Source: Pseudomonas alkylphenolica
GTDB taxonomy: Bacteria; Pseudomonadota; Gammaproteobacteria; Pseudomonadales; Pseudomonadaceae
Length of the DNA: 64,000 nucleotides
Direction of reading: 5' to 3'
NCBI RefSeq assembly: GCF_004025535.1
Contig: NZ_QJRG01000039.1
Coordinates: 186,001-250,000 of the forward strand
In this document: piece after piece, positions 26,544 through 36,239 of the stretch
Numbering within the stretch: the first letter of the stretch is position 1
Layout of the letters: every line of letters begins with the position of its first letter
Translations under genes and position numbers: made by a program
The notes under the pieces: generated by a model
Told to the model about the DNA's origin: nothing
The model's database searches: none
What the model saw: only the letters and a program-made list of their open reading frames with translations

Positions 26544-28979
26544 TTACCACTTGTAGGTGGCACTGGCGACGACGCTGCGCAGGTCGCCGTAGTAGCAGTA
26601 GAAACTGTCGCAGGTAGAGATGTAGTCCTTGTTGAACAGGTTGGTGGCGTTGACGGCTACCGAGGCACCCTTGAGGCTGTTGTCCAGGCGGCCGAGGTCA
26701 TAGTGCACGGCTGCATCGAACACGGTGTAGGCATCGGCCTTGCCCAGCCAGGTGTTGCCCTGGTCGCCATAGGTGTTGCCGGTGTAGCGTGCGCCGGCAC
26801 CGATGCCGAAGCCGTCGAGCACGCCGTCGTGCCAGGTGTAGTCACCCCACAACGAGGCTTGCTGGTTTGGCATCAGTTGCAGGCGATTGCCTTTGAAATC
26901 GCCGTCCTGTACTTCGGATTTGGCCAGGGTGTAGGCGGCAATGACTTTCAGGTTTTCGGTGACGTCGGAGACGGCTTCAAGCTCCAGTCCATGGACTTTC
27001 ACTTCGCCGGTCTGGCTGGTGACAGGAATGCTGTTGATGGTGTTGGTCACCGAGACGTTCTTCTGGGTCAGGTTATACACGGCTGCAGTCAGCAGGGTGT
27101 TGGAGCCCGGTGGCTGGTACTTGATACCCAGTTCCCACTGCTCACCCTCGGTCGGTTTGAACGACTCCGTTGGCGACACCGCAGCATTGCTGGCCGGCTG
27201 GAACGACTCGGCATAGGACAGGTACGGCACGAAGCCCGAATCGAACACATAGCTGATCGCGGCGTTGCCGCTGAATTTCTTGTCGCGCTCGGTGTTGGTT
27301 GCATCGTTCTTGTTGAAGAACTTGGTGCCGGTGTGCACCCAGTCCTCACGCCCGCCCAGGGTCAGGCGCCAGTTGTCGAGGGCCATCTGGTCCTGGACGT
27401 ACAGGCCGGTCTGGCGGGTTTTCTGGTTGTAGTCGTAGAAGGCGTCGGAGCGTGGTGGGCGGACGATCGGCAGGCCATATACCGGATTGTTGACGTTGGT
27501 GGGCGGTACGTTGAAGCCAAAGATCGCCAGGTAGTTTGTGTTGGTGCGCTGGTGATCCAGGCCGATCAGCAGGGTATGGCTGATGTCACCGGTGGCGAAG
27601 TCGGCCTGAAAGTTGTTGTCGACAGCGAACTGGCTGATGTCTTCGTCAACGTTGGTGGAGAGGCGATTGGCATTGCCCTGATCGTCGACCGGGCCACCGG
27701 GCTCAAAGTAGCTGGAGACGGTAATCGTCTGGAATTCCAGGTCCGATTTGGTATAGCGCAGGTTCTGGCGGAACTGCCAGACATCGTTGATGCGATGCTC
27801 AAAGGCGTAGCCCAGTGCGTAGTAGGTGCGATCGTAGAACTCGTAGTCCGGGTCGCCGAGGTTCTTGTGGTGGGAGATGTCACCGAACGGCATGTCGATC
27901 TTGGTACCCTGGATCGGCCGGAACTGGCTGGTGACCCCGGTATCGTCGCGGGTGAATTGCGACAGGAAGGTCAGGCTGGTGTCTTCGTCGATGTTCCAGG
28001 TCAGGCTTGGGGCAATGTTGTAGCGCTTGTCGTCGATGTGATCGATCTGGGTGCCACCGTCACGCAGCACGCCGCTCAGGCTGTAAAGGAACTGGCCTTC
28101 CTCGTCGATCTTTCCGGTGCTGGCAAAGTTGATCTGGCGATGGTTGTCGCTGCCGTACTGAACCTGTACTTCATGGCTGCTTTCGGCTTGAGGACGACGG
28201 CTGACCATGTCGAGCAGGCCACCCGGTGGTGTCTGTCCGTAAATGGAGGAAGCAGGGCCGCGCAACAGGGCGAGGCGGTCCAGGTTCCAGGTTTCGGCTT
28301 TCGGGTTGGCGTACACGCCGCGGGGCAGTGGCAGGCCATCGAGAAACTGGGTCGGCTCGAAGCCACGCACGCGCATCCAGTCATAGCGCGTATCGCTGCC
28401 AAAGCTGGCAGAAACGATGCCAGGCATGTAGCGCACGGCATCATCCAGGCTATGCACGCCGCGATCGTCCATTTGTTCACGGGTTGCGACGGAAATCGAA
28501 CGTGGCGCCTCGACGATTGCGGTGTCGGTCTTGGTACCTGCTGCAGTGCGTTTGGCCAGGTAGCCCTCTACCGGGCCCCAGGCGCTCTCCTGGTTAACGG
28601 AGGCATTGATATCGGTTACCGGCAGGGCCATCGCGCCTTCAGGTACGGCGACGACGGTGTAGGTTCCCGAACCACTTTGCTGAAGTTGCAGGCCGGTACC
28701 ACGCAATGCGGCCTGCAGGGCGCCGATGCCGCTGTATTGACCGTTGACTGGCGATGAAGTGCGGCCGCTGGCCAGGCTTGGGTCCAGGCTCAGGGCAATG
28801 CCGGACTGGCTGGCGATCTGCGTCAGGGTGCTCGACAGCGGCGCTGCAGGCAGGCTGTAGGAGCGCTGCTCGTCCGACTGTTCGGCGGCGACCAGCACGC
28901 TGCTTGCCAACGGAGTGGTCAGGGCGATGGCCATGGCCAGCAGGCTGGGGCGCAAAATGGTTTTGATGGCGCGGGACAT
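26544..28979 (-). CDS. TonB-dependent siderophore receptor with N-terminal signalling domain
   Basis: This 811-residue outer-membrane receptor has a signal peptide (about 1-32, SLLAMAIALTTPLASSVLVAA) and a secretin/TonB short N-terminal signalling domain (about 40-115, LPAAPLSSTLTQIASQSGIALSL). A plug domain follows (about 150-280, PRSISVATREQMDDRGVHSLDDAVRYMPGIV), then a 22-strand barrel ending in aromatic YKW. The signalling domain and the nearby fecR-fecI pair point to a transducer that reports siderophore binding to an anti-sigma factor. Relatives are annotated as ferrichrome or other hydroxamate receptors; the ligand is not decided by sequence. GAGGAG precedes the ATG. Confidence 0.93.
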   Translation of the reverse strand: MSRAIKTILRPSLLAMAIALTTPLASSVLVAAEQSDEQRSYSLPAAPLSSTLTQIASQSGIALSLDPSLASGRTSSPVNGQYSGIGALQAALRGTGLQLQQSGSGTYTVVAVPEGAMALPVTDINASVNQESAWGPVEGYLAKRTAAGTKTDTAIVEAPRSISVATREQMDDRGVHSLDDAVRYMPGIVSASFGSDTRYDWMRVRGFEPTQFLDGLPLPRGVYANPKAETWNLDRLALLRGPASSIYGQTPPGGLLDMVSRRPQAESSHEVQVQYGSDNHRQINFASTGKIDEEGQFLYSLSGVLRDGGTQIDHIDDKRYNIAPSLTWNIDEDTSLTFLSQFTRDDTGVTSQFRPIQGTKIDMPFGDISHHKNLGDPDYEFYDRTYYALGYAFEHRINDVWQFRQNLRYTKSDLEFQTITVSSYFEPGGPVDDQGNANRLSTNVDEDISQFAVDNNFQADFATGDISHTLLIGLDHQRTNTNYLAIFGFNVPPTNVNNPVYGLPIVRPPRSDAFYDYNQKTRQTGLYVQDQMALDNWRLTLGGREDWVHTGTKFFNKNDATNTERDKKFSGNAAISYVFDSGFVPYLSYAESFQPASNAAVSPTESFKPTEGEQWELGIKYQPPGSNTLLTAAVYNLTQKNVSVTNTINSIPVTSQTGEVKVHGLELEAVSDVTENLKVIAAYTLAKSEVQDGDFKGNRLQLMPNQQASLWGDYTWHDGVLDGFGIGAGARYTGNTYGDQGNTWLGKADAYTVFDAAVHYDLGRLDNSLKGASVAVNATNLFNKDYISTCDSFYCYYGDLRSVVASATYKW

Positions 28980-29121
28980 GCAGCAACTCCTCGACGAATA
29001 AGGGCTAATTAGCTTCCATGCCGAGCGAGAGCGGAAAAGTGATAGGGGTCTTATTGAAAATAATTTAGATTTTTATTGCGGCAAGGACGGCGGGCGCCGT
29101 CCGTCGCAAATGTCACTGTGA
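28980..29121. promoter_or_regulatory. Intergenic region between fecR and the receptor
   Basis: This AT-rich stretch (29030-29080, with the A/T run TTGAAAATAATTTAG) should hold the receptor promoter on the minus strand, probably read by the FecI-type sigma factor. I cannot fix a -35/-10 pair with confidence. A perfect hairpin (GGACGGC-GGGC-GCCGTCC, 29085-29102) follows the fecR stop. Confidence 0.5.
29085..29102 (-). terminator. Hairpin after fecR
   Basis: GGACGGC and GCCGTCC pair around a four-base loop, 20 bases downstream of the fecR stop on the minus strand. The following bases (TTGCCGCAATAAAAAT) lack a strict T run, so it is at best a weak intrinsic terminator. Confidence 0.45.
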
Positions 29122-30087
29122 TTACTGCGTTTTGGAGCGGGGTACTACGGTCACCCACCAAGGGGTGTGCTGTTCGATTTGCACTGGCAGGGTCGGCAGT
29201 AACGAGGCCAGCGCCAGGTCGGTATTGGTCAGCGGGAAGCTGCCGGTAATGCGCAGATCGGCCACTTCTTGATCAACGCCCAGATGGCCACTGCGGTAAC
29301 GGCCCAATTCTTCGATCAAGTCACTCAAGCGTACGTTATCGACCACCAGCATGCCGCGGATCCAGGCATCGGCACCGATGTTCACGTCAGCGATCTGGCC
29401 TAGTTTGTCGTGGCTCATGAGCACTTGCTGACCCTCGTGGAGGATCTGCTCGTTACCGCTGTCCTGAGGCCTTGCTGCCACGGCCGATTGCAGTACGCTC
29501 AGGCGCGTGCCCTGGTCTTCGAGTTTGACCAGGAAGCGCGTGCCCAGTGCGCGCAGGCGCCCGTCTTCGGTGGCGACAATGAACGGACGATCATCCTTGT
29601 GCCCGGTCTCGATGGAAATCTCGCCCTCGTGCAGGACAATCAGGCGCTCTTTCTCGTTGAAGCGGATATCCACCGCCGAATGGGTGTTGAGACTGATCAG
29701 GGTGCCGTCGGTCAGGCGCAGGCTGCGTTGCTCGCCAGTGGCCGTGCGCTGGTCGGCGAGCCAATAGCCCAGTGACTGATGGGCACTGAGCCAGCCGAGC
29801 ATGCCGACCACCAGTACCAGGCTCGCCAGGCCACTGCCGACTTTGCGTACGCGTTGACGCAGACCTGCACGTGATTGCAGCAACGCCTGGCGGGCGGGAC
29901 CGGCTGCGGCGCTGAAGCGTTGGTCGAGCATGCCCAGTTGCATCCAGGCCCGCGCGTGCTCTTCACTGGCGGCATGCCAGCGGGCGAATTCGGCGCGTTC
30001 GTCGGCGCTGCCATTGCCGGAGTCCAGGCACAGTTGCCAGGCAATGGCTGCGTCGAGGACGCGCGCACTGACCGGTTGGCTGTTCAT
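29122..30087 (-). CDS. FecR-family anti-sigma factor
   Basis: This 321-residue inner-membrane regulator has an N-terminal cytoplasmic domain (about 1-80, with VLDAAIAWQLCLDSGNGS and FARWHAASEEHARAWMQL). A single membrane segment follows (about 88-108, GLASLVLVVGMLGWLS), then a periplasmic FecR domain (about 120-215, TGEQRSLRLTDGTLISLNTHS) and a C-terminal domain related to the signalling-domain partner (about 245-321). It carries the receptor signal to the sigma factor. I chose ATG 30087, whose first bases overlap the fecI stop (ATGA). Confidence 0.9.
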   Translation of the reverse strand: MNSQPVSARVLDAAIAWQLCLDSGNGSADERAEFARWHAASEEHARAWMQLGMLDQRFSAAAGPARQALLQSRAGLRQRVRKVGSGLASLVLVVGMLGWLSAHQSLGYWLADQRTATGEQRSLRLTDGTLISLNTHSAVDIRFNEKERLIVLHEGEISIETGHKDDRPFIVATEDGRLRALGTRFLVKLEDQGTRLSVLQSAVAARPQDSGNEQILHEGQQVLMSHDKLGQIADVNIGADAWIRGMLVVDNVRLSDLIEELGRYRSGHLGVDQEVADLRITGSFPLTNTDLALASLLPTLPVQIEQHTPWWVTVVPRSKTQ

Positions 30088-30602
30088 GTCGGCTCGCCAT
30101 ACAGGGCGATGTAGCACTGGCGCATGCCCTGCGCCAGGTACTGACGCACACGCGACACGGAAACGCCCAGGCGCTCGGCGATTTCGCCGTGGTTCAGGCC
30201 GTCCAGGCGGTTGTAGAGGAAGGCCGCGCGGGCTTTGCTCGACAGTTTGCCCAGTAGGCGGTCGATGGCCTTGAGGTCTTCGAGGATCAGGTGTTGTTCT
30301 TCCGGTGAGGGTTGTTCGGCTTCGGGGATCAGCATCAGTTCGGCCAGGTAGGCTTGCTCCAGGGCTGCGCGGCGAAAGTGATCGAACAACAATCCTCTGG
30401 CGATCGCCAGCAGAAACGCTCGGGGTTCGCGCGGCGCAGGCAACTGGTCGCGGCCAAGCAGGCGTACGAAGGTGTCCTGGCTCAGGTCTTCGGCGCGCTC
30501 GGCGCAGGCGATATTACGCCGTAGCCAGCCGAGTAGCCAACTGCGATGGTCGCGGTAGAGCGTACCGACCAGCTCACTGTGTGGGCTTTGTGCGGACGAC
30601 AA
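30084..30602 (-). CDS. FecI-family extracytoplasmic-function sigma factor
   Basis: This 172-residue iron-starvation sigma factor has region 2 (about 10-75, LYRDHRSWLLGWLRRNIACAERAEDLSQDTFVRLL) and region 4 (about 110-165, LSSKARAAFLYNRLDGLNHGEIAERLGVSVSRVRQYL). The predicted start is TTG 30602, preceded by GGGGAA; no ATG lies in a suitable place. Translation is coupled to the downstream anti-sigma gene. It probably drives the adjacent receptor gene when iron is scarce and the siderophore is present. Confidence 0.9.
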   Translation of the reverse strand: MSSAQSPHSELVGTLYRDHRSWLLGWLRRNIACAERAEDLSQDTFVRLLGRDQLPAPREPRAFLLAIARGLLFDHFRRAALEQAYLAELMLIPEAEQPSPEEQHLILEDLKAIDRLLGKLSSKARAAFLYNRLDGLNHGEIAERLGVSVSRVRQYLAQGMRQCYIALYGEPT

Positions 30603-30628
30603 GGCGTTCCCCGAAAAGATGCGTTAAC

Positions 30629-30649
30629 TAACGAGAATTATTCGCGATT
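30629..30649. promoter_or_regulatory. Candidate Fur box upstream of fecI
   Basis: TAACGAGAATTATTCGCGAT (30629-30648) and the next base match about 15 of 21 positions of the AAATGAGAATnATTCTCATTT form of the Fur operator, 27 bases upstream of the fecI start. Fur control of fecI-type genes is usual in Pseudomonas. Read by eye only. Confidence 0.5.
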
Positions 30650-30696
30650 GTTACAGAGTCTTCGCGGAAAACGCAATTGACACTCATCGGGTGACA

Positions 30697-31401
30697 CTAG
30701 AAACCGTGATTTTGCAGGCCTTTGCGCCGCCAGCGCTGTATCTGCCGGTCGAGCAAAGCCGGGCTGTCGAGTTGCTGGCGCCGGGCCTGGCTGAAGAGGA
30801 TCAGGGCCAGTTCGGCGGTGACCATGGCATCGGCACTGGCATTGTGCCGCGCGATGGCCTCAAGGCCGAAGCAGGCCGTCCAGTCGTCGAGCCCGGCTTC
30901 ACGCAGGGTGAGTTGCGGGTTCAGCAGGGGGGCAAGTTCAGCCAGGTCGAGAAACGGGTGCTGCAGGCGATAGCCCAGGTGGTCTTTCAGGGCGCGGGCG
31001 AGCATGCGTTGGTCGAACGGCGCATGGAACCCCAGTACCGGGCTGTCGCCAATGAACGTCATCAGCTCCAGAAGCGCCTCGGCCGGGTCACAACCGGCGG
31101 CGATGGCGCTGGGCCCCAGGCCATGGATCAGCACGCTGGAGGTCAGTTTGTGATCGCGTTGATACAAAGTGCGCTCGAACTGCTGGCTGAAGTCGATGGC
31201 GCCATCCTCGATCACCACCGCGCCGATCGACAGCACCTGGTCGCGGTGGGTGTTCAGGCCACTGGTTTCCAGGTCCAGCACCACCCAGCGCTGGCTGCGC
31301 AAGCTGTCTTCACTCAGAGGCGCCGGCGCGGCCAGTTGTGCCACGCGCTGACGAATGGATTCCTCGACCTGCCGCGGTCGAAACCAGGCGAACAGGCTCA
31401 C
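30697..31401 (-). CDS. DnaQ-like 3'-5' exonuclease
   Basis: This 234-residue DEDDh exonuclease of the DNA polymerase III epsilon superfamily has Exo I VVLDLETSGLNTHRDQVLSIGAV, Exo II region VLGFHAPFDQRML and Exo III HNASADAMVTAELAL. The amino-terminal 35 residues are an extra helical segment. It is the second gene of a two-gene operon: its ATG overlaps the stop of the upstream CBS/nucleotidyltransferase gene by ATGA. The pairing of these two families is common in pseudomonads; the nucleic-acid substrate is unknown. Confidence 0.9.
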   Translation of the reverse strand: MSLFAWFRPRQVEESIRQRVAQLAAPAPLSEDSLRSQRWVVLDLETSGLNTHRDQVLSIGAVVIEDGAIDFSQQFERTLYQRDHKLTSSVLIHGLGPSAIAAGCDPAEALLELMTFIGDSPVLGFHAPFDQRMLARALKDHLGYRLQHPFLDLAELAPLLNPQLTLREAGLDDWTACFGLEAIARHNASADAMVTAELALILFSQARRQQLDSPALLDRQIQRWRRKGLQNHGF

Positions 31402-33335
31402 AGCTGATACCTCAGGGCCAGGCTGCTTTGCAGGCGCTGGGCCTGGCGCAACGACTCACGGAGGATCCGCCGGTCAAGGTGATTGAGGCTGTCCGGGTCG
31501 ACTCGGTTGGAGTAGGGCAGGTTCTGGCGACTCTGCAGCTGGTGTTGCTGCATGCGAGTTTGCTGGATGAAGTGGTAGGCCTCTTCGTAGGCAGCGCCAT
31601 CGAGCGGCTCGATGACCTCGCGCTTCACCAGCTCGCGCAGGCGCTCCAGGGTGTTGATGGCGCTGATGCCGTTGGCCAGGGCCAGCAGGCGGGCACCGTC
31701 GACGAAGGGCGTCAGGCCCTGGACCTTGAGGTCGAGGGTGCCGGCTTTGTCGTCGCCCTTGCGGGTCAGTACAAACTCGCGAAAGCGTCCGACCGGTGGC
31801 CGCTGGCGCAAGGCGTTGTCGGCCATCATGCGCTGGAACAGGCGGTTGTCGGCTACCTGCTCAAGGATGCTCTGGCGCAGTTGCTCGCAGGCATGCTCCT
31901 CACCCCAGACCACACGCAGGTCGAAATAGATACTGGAGGCCAGCAGGTTTTCCGGGGTGGCTTCGCGAATAAAGGCGGCGAAGCGTCGGGCCCATTCGGC
32001 GCGGGACAAACACAGCTCGGGGTTGCCGGCCATGATGTTGCCTTTGCACAGGGTAAAGCCGCACTGGGCCAGGCCCTGGTTGATGTGCTGGGCCAGCGGT
32101 AGCAGGCGGCCGCGAATCTCGGCGGCGTGGGCGGCATCCCGGGCTTCAAACAGAATGCCGTTGTCCTGGTCGGTGTGCAGGGTCTGCTCGCGGCGGCCTT
32201 CGCTACCAAAGCACAGCCAGCTGAACGGCACACCCGGATCGCCCTTGTCCTGGATGGCCAGTTCGATCACCCGGCAAACCGTGTGATCGTTCAGCAAGGT
32301 GATGATCTGGGTGATCTGGGTCGAGGAGGCGCCGTGGGCCAGCATGCGCTCGACCAACTGGCCGATTTCGCCGCGCAGCGACACCAGGGTTTCAATGCGG
32401 CTGGCATGGCGGATGGTCCGGGCCAGGTGGACCAGGTCCACGCGCTGCAACGAGAACAGGTCACGCTCGGAGACGACGCCGCACAAGCGCTTGTCTTCGA
32501 CCAGGCAGACGTGGGCAATGTGCCGTTCGGTCATGGCAATGGCTGCGTCGAATGCGCTGGCCTGTGGGCTGAGGTAGAACGGCTCGGCGGTCATGTGCGC
32601 GGCAATCGGCTGGGCAAAGTCGGCACTGGCGTTGGCTACTACCTGGCGCAGGTCGCGCAAGGTGAAGATGCCGATTGGAAAGCGTTGTTCGTCAACGATG
32701 ACGATGCTGCCGACCTGTTCCTCGTGCATCAGGGCTACGGCTTCGCGCAGGGGCGTCTCGCGGTTGCAGACAACCGGGTGACGCATGGCCAGTTCACCCA
32801 GGTGGGTGTTGAGCGAGTATTGCGTGCCGAGGGTTTCCACCGCACGGCGCTGGACCTGCTGGTTGACCTGTTCAAGCAGGCTGCTGACGCCACGCAGGGC
32901 GAAATCGCGAAACACGTCGGACAGGGCGAACAGGCGAATGAACGCGGCTTTGTTCAGTTGCAGGCAGAAGGTGTCTTCGGCCGCCAGATGTTCTGTACGA
33001 GTGGCGCGCTCGCCGAGCAAGGCTGCCAGGGGAAAGCATTCACCGGTGGTGATTTCGAACGTGGTTTCGGTACCGGGCCGCGTGACGTGCTGGCGCTCGC
33101 CGATCACCCGGCCCTGCTTGACGATATAGAAATGCTCGACGGGACCGTCGCCGGGTTTGATGATGCTGTCGTTTGCCGAGTAGAAGCGCAGTTGACATTG
33201 TTCCACCAGAAACGCCAGGTGGGCATTTTCCATCTGGTTGAACGGTGGAAAGCGTTGCAGAAACTGCAGGGTCCCTTGGATATTCTGCAGCACTGCAGTT
33301 TTTCCGGCCTGGGCGAAGGCGTCCGTTTTACTCAT
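31398..33335 (-). CDS. Cyclic-nucleotide/CBS/DUF294 nucleotidyltransferase-like protein
   Basis: This 645-residue cytoplasmic protein has a cyclic-nucleotide-binding-like domain (about 25-145, FYSANDSIIKPGDGPVEHFYIVKQG). A CBS pair follows (about 175-300, HEEQVGSIVIVDEQRFPIGIFTLRDL and HVCLVEDKRLCGVVSERDL). A DUF294 nucleotidyltransferase domain comes next (about 320-480, GSEGRREQTLHTDQDNGILF with the G-S, D-x-D pattern), and a substrate-binding C-terminal domain ends the protein. I start it at ATG 33335 (MSKTDAF); ATG 33398 would add 21 residues. Relatives of this architecture resemble GlnD-type nucleotidyltransferases, but the target is unknown. Confidence 0.87.
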   Translation of the reverse strand: MSKTDAFAQAGKTAVLQNIQGTLQFLQRFPPFNQMENAHLAFLVEQCQLRFYSANDSIIKPGDGPVEHFYIVKQGRVIGERQHVTRPGTETTFEITTGECFPLAALLGERATRTEHLAAEDTFCLQLNKAAFIRLFALSDVFRDFALRGVSSLLEQVNQQVQRRAVETLGTQYSLNTHLGELAMRHPVVCNRETPLREAVALMHEEQVGSIVIVDEQRFPIGIFTLRDLRQVVANASADFAQPIAAHMTAEPFYLSPQASAFDAAIAMTERHIAHVCLVEDKRLCGVVSERDLFSLQRVDLVHLARTIRHASRIETLVSLRGEIGQLVERMLAHGASSTQITQIITLLNDHTVCRVIELAIQDKGDPGVPFSWLCFGSEGRREQTLHTDQDNGILFEARDAAHAAEIRGRLLPLAQHINQGLAQCGFTLCKGNIMAGNPELCLSRAEWARRFAAFIREATPENLLASSIYFDLRVVWGEEHACEQLRQSILEQVADNRLFQRMMADNALRQRPPVGRFREFVLTRKGDDKAGTLDLKVQGLTPFVDGARLLALANGISAINTLERLRELVKREVIEPLDGAAYEEAYHFIQQTRMQQHQLQSRQNLPYSNRVDPDSLNHLDRRILRESLRQAQRLQSSLALRYQL

Positions 33336-33515
33336 GAACCTTACCGCGTCTTTGTATGTCGGCGCAGGGGCGCCAACCTTGTTGTTTTCGACCCTCATGG
33401 TCGGTCGCCTGCAGCCCAGTGCCCATTGGACGTAAGTCTAACCAGTGCGACGTCTACGTAAGTCCATGTGTCAGGTGTCAAATAGCCGACGAAAGGCAGG
33501 TTGCAAGTCAGGCAA

Positions 33516-34016
33516 ATGCAGTCTGAACTTGATTCAAAGGACATTTTTAGGGTCATAGACGATGAGACAGCCATGCCTGACCATGACGACATACTGAGTG
33601 ATGCCGAGCGTGAAGCGCTGGCTACGGTGAGCGTTCCTGCGGCTGCAATACAGAAGGTGTTGATCGTCGATGACAATCGGGTGGCGCGTGAATCGCTAAC
33701 CAGTTATCTGAAAACCAAGGGCATCGAGTGCGTCACGGCAGCAAATGCCGAACAGGCGTTGAAGTGCCTCAAAGCCGAACGGGATGTCGGACTGTTGATT
33801 ACCGACTTGCGCATGGGGCCATTCGATGGCCTGGAGCTGATACGGCAGATTCGCGAGTCGGAGCGAGCGGCTTTGCCGATCATCATCGTTTCAGGTGATG
33901 CCGATGTACCGGACGCCATCGCAGCGATGCACCTGAGTGTTGTCGACTTTCTGCTCAAACCCATCGATCTGGACAAGCTGGTAGCGCTGGTGCGCAAGGA
34001 GTTGGGCATTACATAA
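33516..34016 (+). CDS. Stand-alone response regulator receiver protein
   Basis: This 166-residue protein has a variable acidic N-terminus (about 1-48) and a single receiver domain (about 49-165). VLIVDDNRVARESL supplies the acidic pocket, the phospho-acceptor is Asp97 in LLITDLRMG, and the conserved Lys lies in FLLKPIDLDK. No output domain follows, so it must act through a partner. The start is uncertain: ATG 33516 is used, TTG 33501 and ATG 33573 are alternatives. It is divergent from the CBS/DUF294 gene and convergent with glcB. Confidence 0.82.
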   Translation: MQSELDSKDIFRVIDDETAMPDHDDILSDAEREALATVSVPAAAIQKVLIVDDNRVARESLTSYLKTKGIECVTAANAEQALKCLKAERDVGLLITDLRMGPFDGLELIRQIRESERAALPIIIVSGDADVPDAIAAMHLSVVDFLLKPIDLDKLVALVRKELGIT

Positions 34017-34053
34017 ACCCAATCGCGACACCGCTTGGGCATCGCGACTGGGT
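34017..34053. terminator. Hairpin between convergent response regulator and glcB
   Basis: ACCCAATCGCGA (34017-34028) pairs with TCGCGACTGGGT (34042-34053), 11 of 12 bases matching, around a 13-base loop. It begins directly after the response-regulator stop and lies just before the glcB stop, so it could end transcripts from both sides, although T tracts are weak. Confidence 0.5.
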
Positions 34054-34061
34054 AAGGAGCA

Positions 34062-36239
34062 TTACAGGCCGTTCTTGGCCTTGAACTCACGACGACGACG
34101 ATGCAGCACCGGCTCGGTGTAGCCGTTTGGCTGCTTGGCGCCTTCTACCACCAGTTCGACGGCTGCCTGGAAGGCAATGTTGCTGTCGAAATCGGGTGCA
34201 AGCGGGCGGTACAACGGGTCGTTGGCGTTCTGCTTGTCCACCACCGGCGCCATGCGCTTGAGGCTTTCCAGCACTTGCGCTTCAGTGACGATGCCATGGC
34301 GCAGCCAGTTGGCCAGCAGCTGGGCGGAAATACGCAGGGTGGCGCGGTCTTCCATCAGGCCGACATCGTTGATGTCCGGCACTTTCGAGCAACCTACGCC
34401 CTGGTCGATCCAGCGCACAACGTAGCCGAGGATGCCCTGGGCGTTGTTGTCCAGCTCGTTGCGTTTTTCTTCGTCCGACCAGTTGGTGTCGGTCGCCAGC
34501 GGGATGGTCAGGATGTCGTCCACCGAAGCCGGTGCACGCTTGGCCAATTCTGCCTGACGGGCGAACACGTCAACCTTGTGGTAGTGCAGCGCATGCAGCG
34601 CAGCGGCGGTCGGCGACGGTACCCAGGCGGTGTTGGCGCCTGCCAGCGGGTGAGCGATTTTCTGCTCGAGCATGTCGGCCATCAGGTCCGGCATGGCCCA
34701 CATGCCTTTACCGATCTGGGCGCGGCCTTGCAGACCGGTGGCCAGGCCGATATCGACGTTGGAGTTTTCGTACGCGCCGATCCACTTCTGGGTCTTCATG
34801 GCGCCCTTGCGCACAACGGCGCCGGCTTCCATGGAGGTGTGGATCTCGTCACCGGTACGGTCGAGGAAGCCGGTGTTGATGAACACCACCCGCTCTTTGG
34901 CGGCTTCGATACAGGCCTTGAGGTTGACCGTGGTACGGCGCTCCTCGTCCATGATGCCGACCTTCAGCGTGTTGCGCTTCATGCCCAGCACGTCTTCGAT
35001 GCGACCGAACAGCTCGTTGGTGAACGCTGCTTCTTCAGGGCCGTGCATTTTCGGTTTGACGATGTACACGGAACCGGTGCGGCTGTTCTTGCGGCTGGTG
35101 TTGCCGTTGATGTTGTGGATCGCCGCGAGGTTGGTGACCAGGCCGTCGAGGATGCCCTCGGGCACTTCGTTGCCGTCCTTGTCGAGGATGGCGTCGATGG
35201 TCATCAGGTGACCGACGTTACGCACGAACAACAGGGAGCGGCCGTGCAGGGTGACGGTGCCGCCGTTCGGTGCGCTGTATTCACGGTCCGGGTTCATGGT
35301 CCGGGTGAAGGTCTGGCCGCCTTTGCTGACGCTTTCCGACAGGTCGCCCTTCATCAGGCCGAGCCAGTTGCGGTAGATCACGACCTTGTCATCGGCATCG
35401 ACAGCGGCAACCGAGTCTTCGCAGTCCATGATGGTGGTCAGGGCGGCTTCCATCAGCACGTCCTTCACGCCAGCGGCGTCGGTCTGGCCGACCGGGGTGC
35501 TGGCATCGATCTGGATTTCGAAGTGCAGGCCGTTGTGCTTGAGCAAAATGGCGGTCGGTGCCGAGGCTTCACCGTGGAAACCGATCAGTTGGGCGTCGTC
35601 ACGCAGGCCGGTGTTGCTGCCGCCTTTGAGGGCGACAACCAGCTTGCCGCCTTCGATGCGGTAGGCGGTGGAATCAACATGCGAGCCGGCTGCCAGTGGC
35701 GCGGACTCGTCAAGGAAGGCACGGGCGAAGGCAATGACCTTGTCGCCGCGAACCTTGTTGTAGCCTTTGCCTTTTTCCGCGCCACCGGCTTCGCTGATGG
35801 CGTCAGTGCCGTACAGGGCATCGTACAGCGAGCCCCAGCGGGCGTTGGAAGCGTTCAGGGCAAAGCGCGCATTCATCACTGGTACAACCAGTTGCGGGCC
35901 GGCCATGCGGGCGATTTCGTCGTCGACGTTTTGCGTCGAGGCCTGGAAGTCTGCAGCTTCTGGCAGCAGGTAACCGATTTCCTGAAGGAAGGCTTTGTAA
36001 GCCGCGGCATCGTGAGCCTGGCCTTTGCGTGCTTGGTGCCAGGCATCGATCTGTGCCTGTAGCGCATCACGTTTGGCCAGCAGTGCTTTGTTCTTTGGAG
36101 CGAGGTCGTTGATGATCTTCTCTGCCCCCACCCAGAACTGCTCGGCGTTGACGCCGGTTCCGGGAATGGCTTCGTTGTTCACGAAGTCGAACAGGACTTT
36201 GGCGACCTGAAGGCCACCGACTTGAACGTGTTCAGTCAT
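34062..36239 (-). CDS. glcB: Malate synthase G
   Basis: This 725-residue enzyme condenses glyoxylate with acetyl-CoA to malate in the glyoxylate bypass and in glycolate use. The isoform-G length and signatures are present: [63 protein letters not shown], and [21 protein letters not shown]. The family catalytic base is an Asp near the C-terminal region. I chose ATG 36239 (MTEHVQVGG), with GAGTGAGG ahead, over the upstream codon 36251. No glcDEF genes lie nearby. Confidence 0.97.
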   Translation of the reverse strand: MTEHVQVGGLQVAKVLFDFVNNEAIPGTGVNAEQFWVGAEKIINDLAPKNKALLAKRDALQAQIDAWHQARKGQAHDAAAYKAFLQEIGYLLPEAADFQASTQNVDDEIARMAGPQLVVPVMNARFALNASNARWGSLYDALYGTDAISEAGGAEKGKGYNKVRGDKVIAFARAFLDESAPLAAGSHVDSTAYRIEGGKLVVALKGGSNTGLRDDAQLIGFHGEASAPTAILLKHNGLHFEIQIDASTPVGQTDAAGVKDVLMEAALTTIMDCEDSVAAVDADDKVVIYRNWLGLMKGDLSESVSKGGQTFTRTMNPDREYSAPNGGTVTLHGRSLLFVRNVGHLMTIDAILDKDGNEVPEGILDGLVTNLAAIHNINGNTSRKNSRTGSVYIVKPKMHGPEEAAFTNELFGRIEDVLGMKRNTLKVGIMDEERRTTVNLKACIEAAKERVVFINTGFLDRTGDEIHTSMEAGAVVRKGAMKTQKWIGAYENSNVDIGLATGLQGRAQIGKGMWAMPDLMADMLEQKIAHPLAGANTAWVPSPTAAALHALHYHKVDVFARQAELAKRAPASVDDILTIPLATDTNWSDEEKRNELDNNAQGILGYVVRWIDQGVGCSKVPDINDVGLMEDRATLRISAQLLANWLRHGIVTEAQVLESLKRMAPVVDKQNANDPLYRPLAPDFDSNIAFQAAVELVVEGAKQPNGYTEPVLHRRRREFKAKNGL

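Noticed and set aside
26703..28757. A 684-codon open frame on the plus strand
   Set aside because: It is the antisense shadow of the TonB receptor gene, which has a signal peptide, plug and barrel signatures.
33336..33398. A 21-residue N-terminal extension of the CBS/DUF294 protein from ATG 33398
   Set aside because: The extra residues are not domain-like. The internal ATG 33335 gives a compact start, though the upstream codon cannot be excluded.
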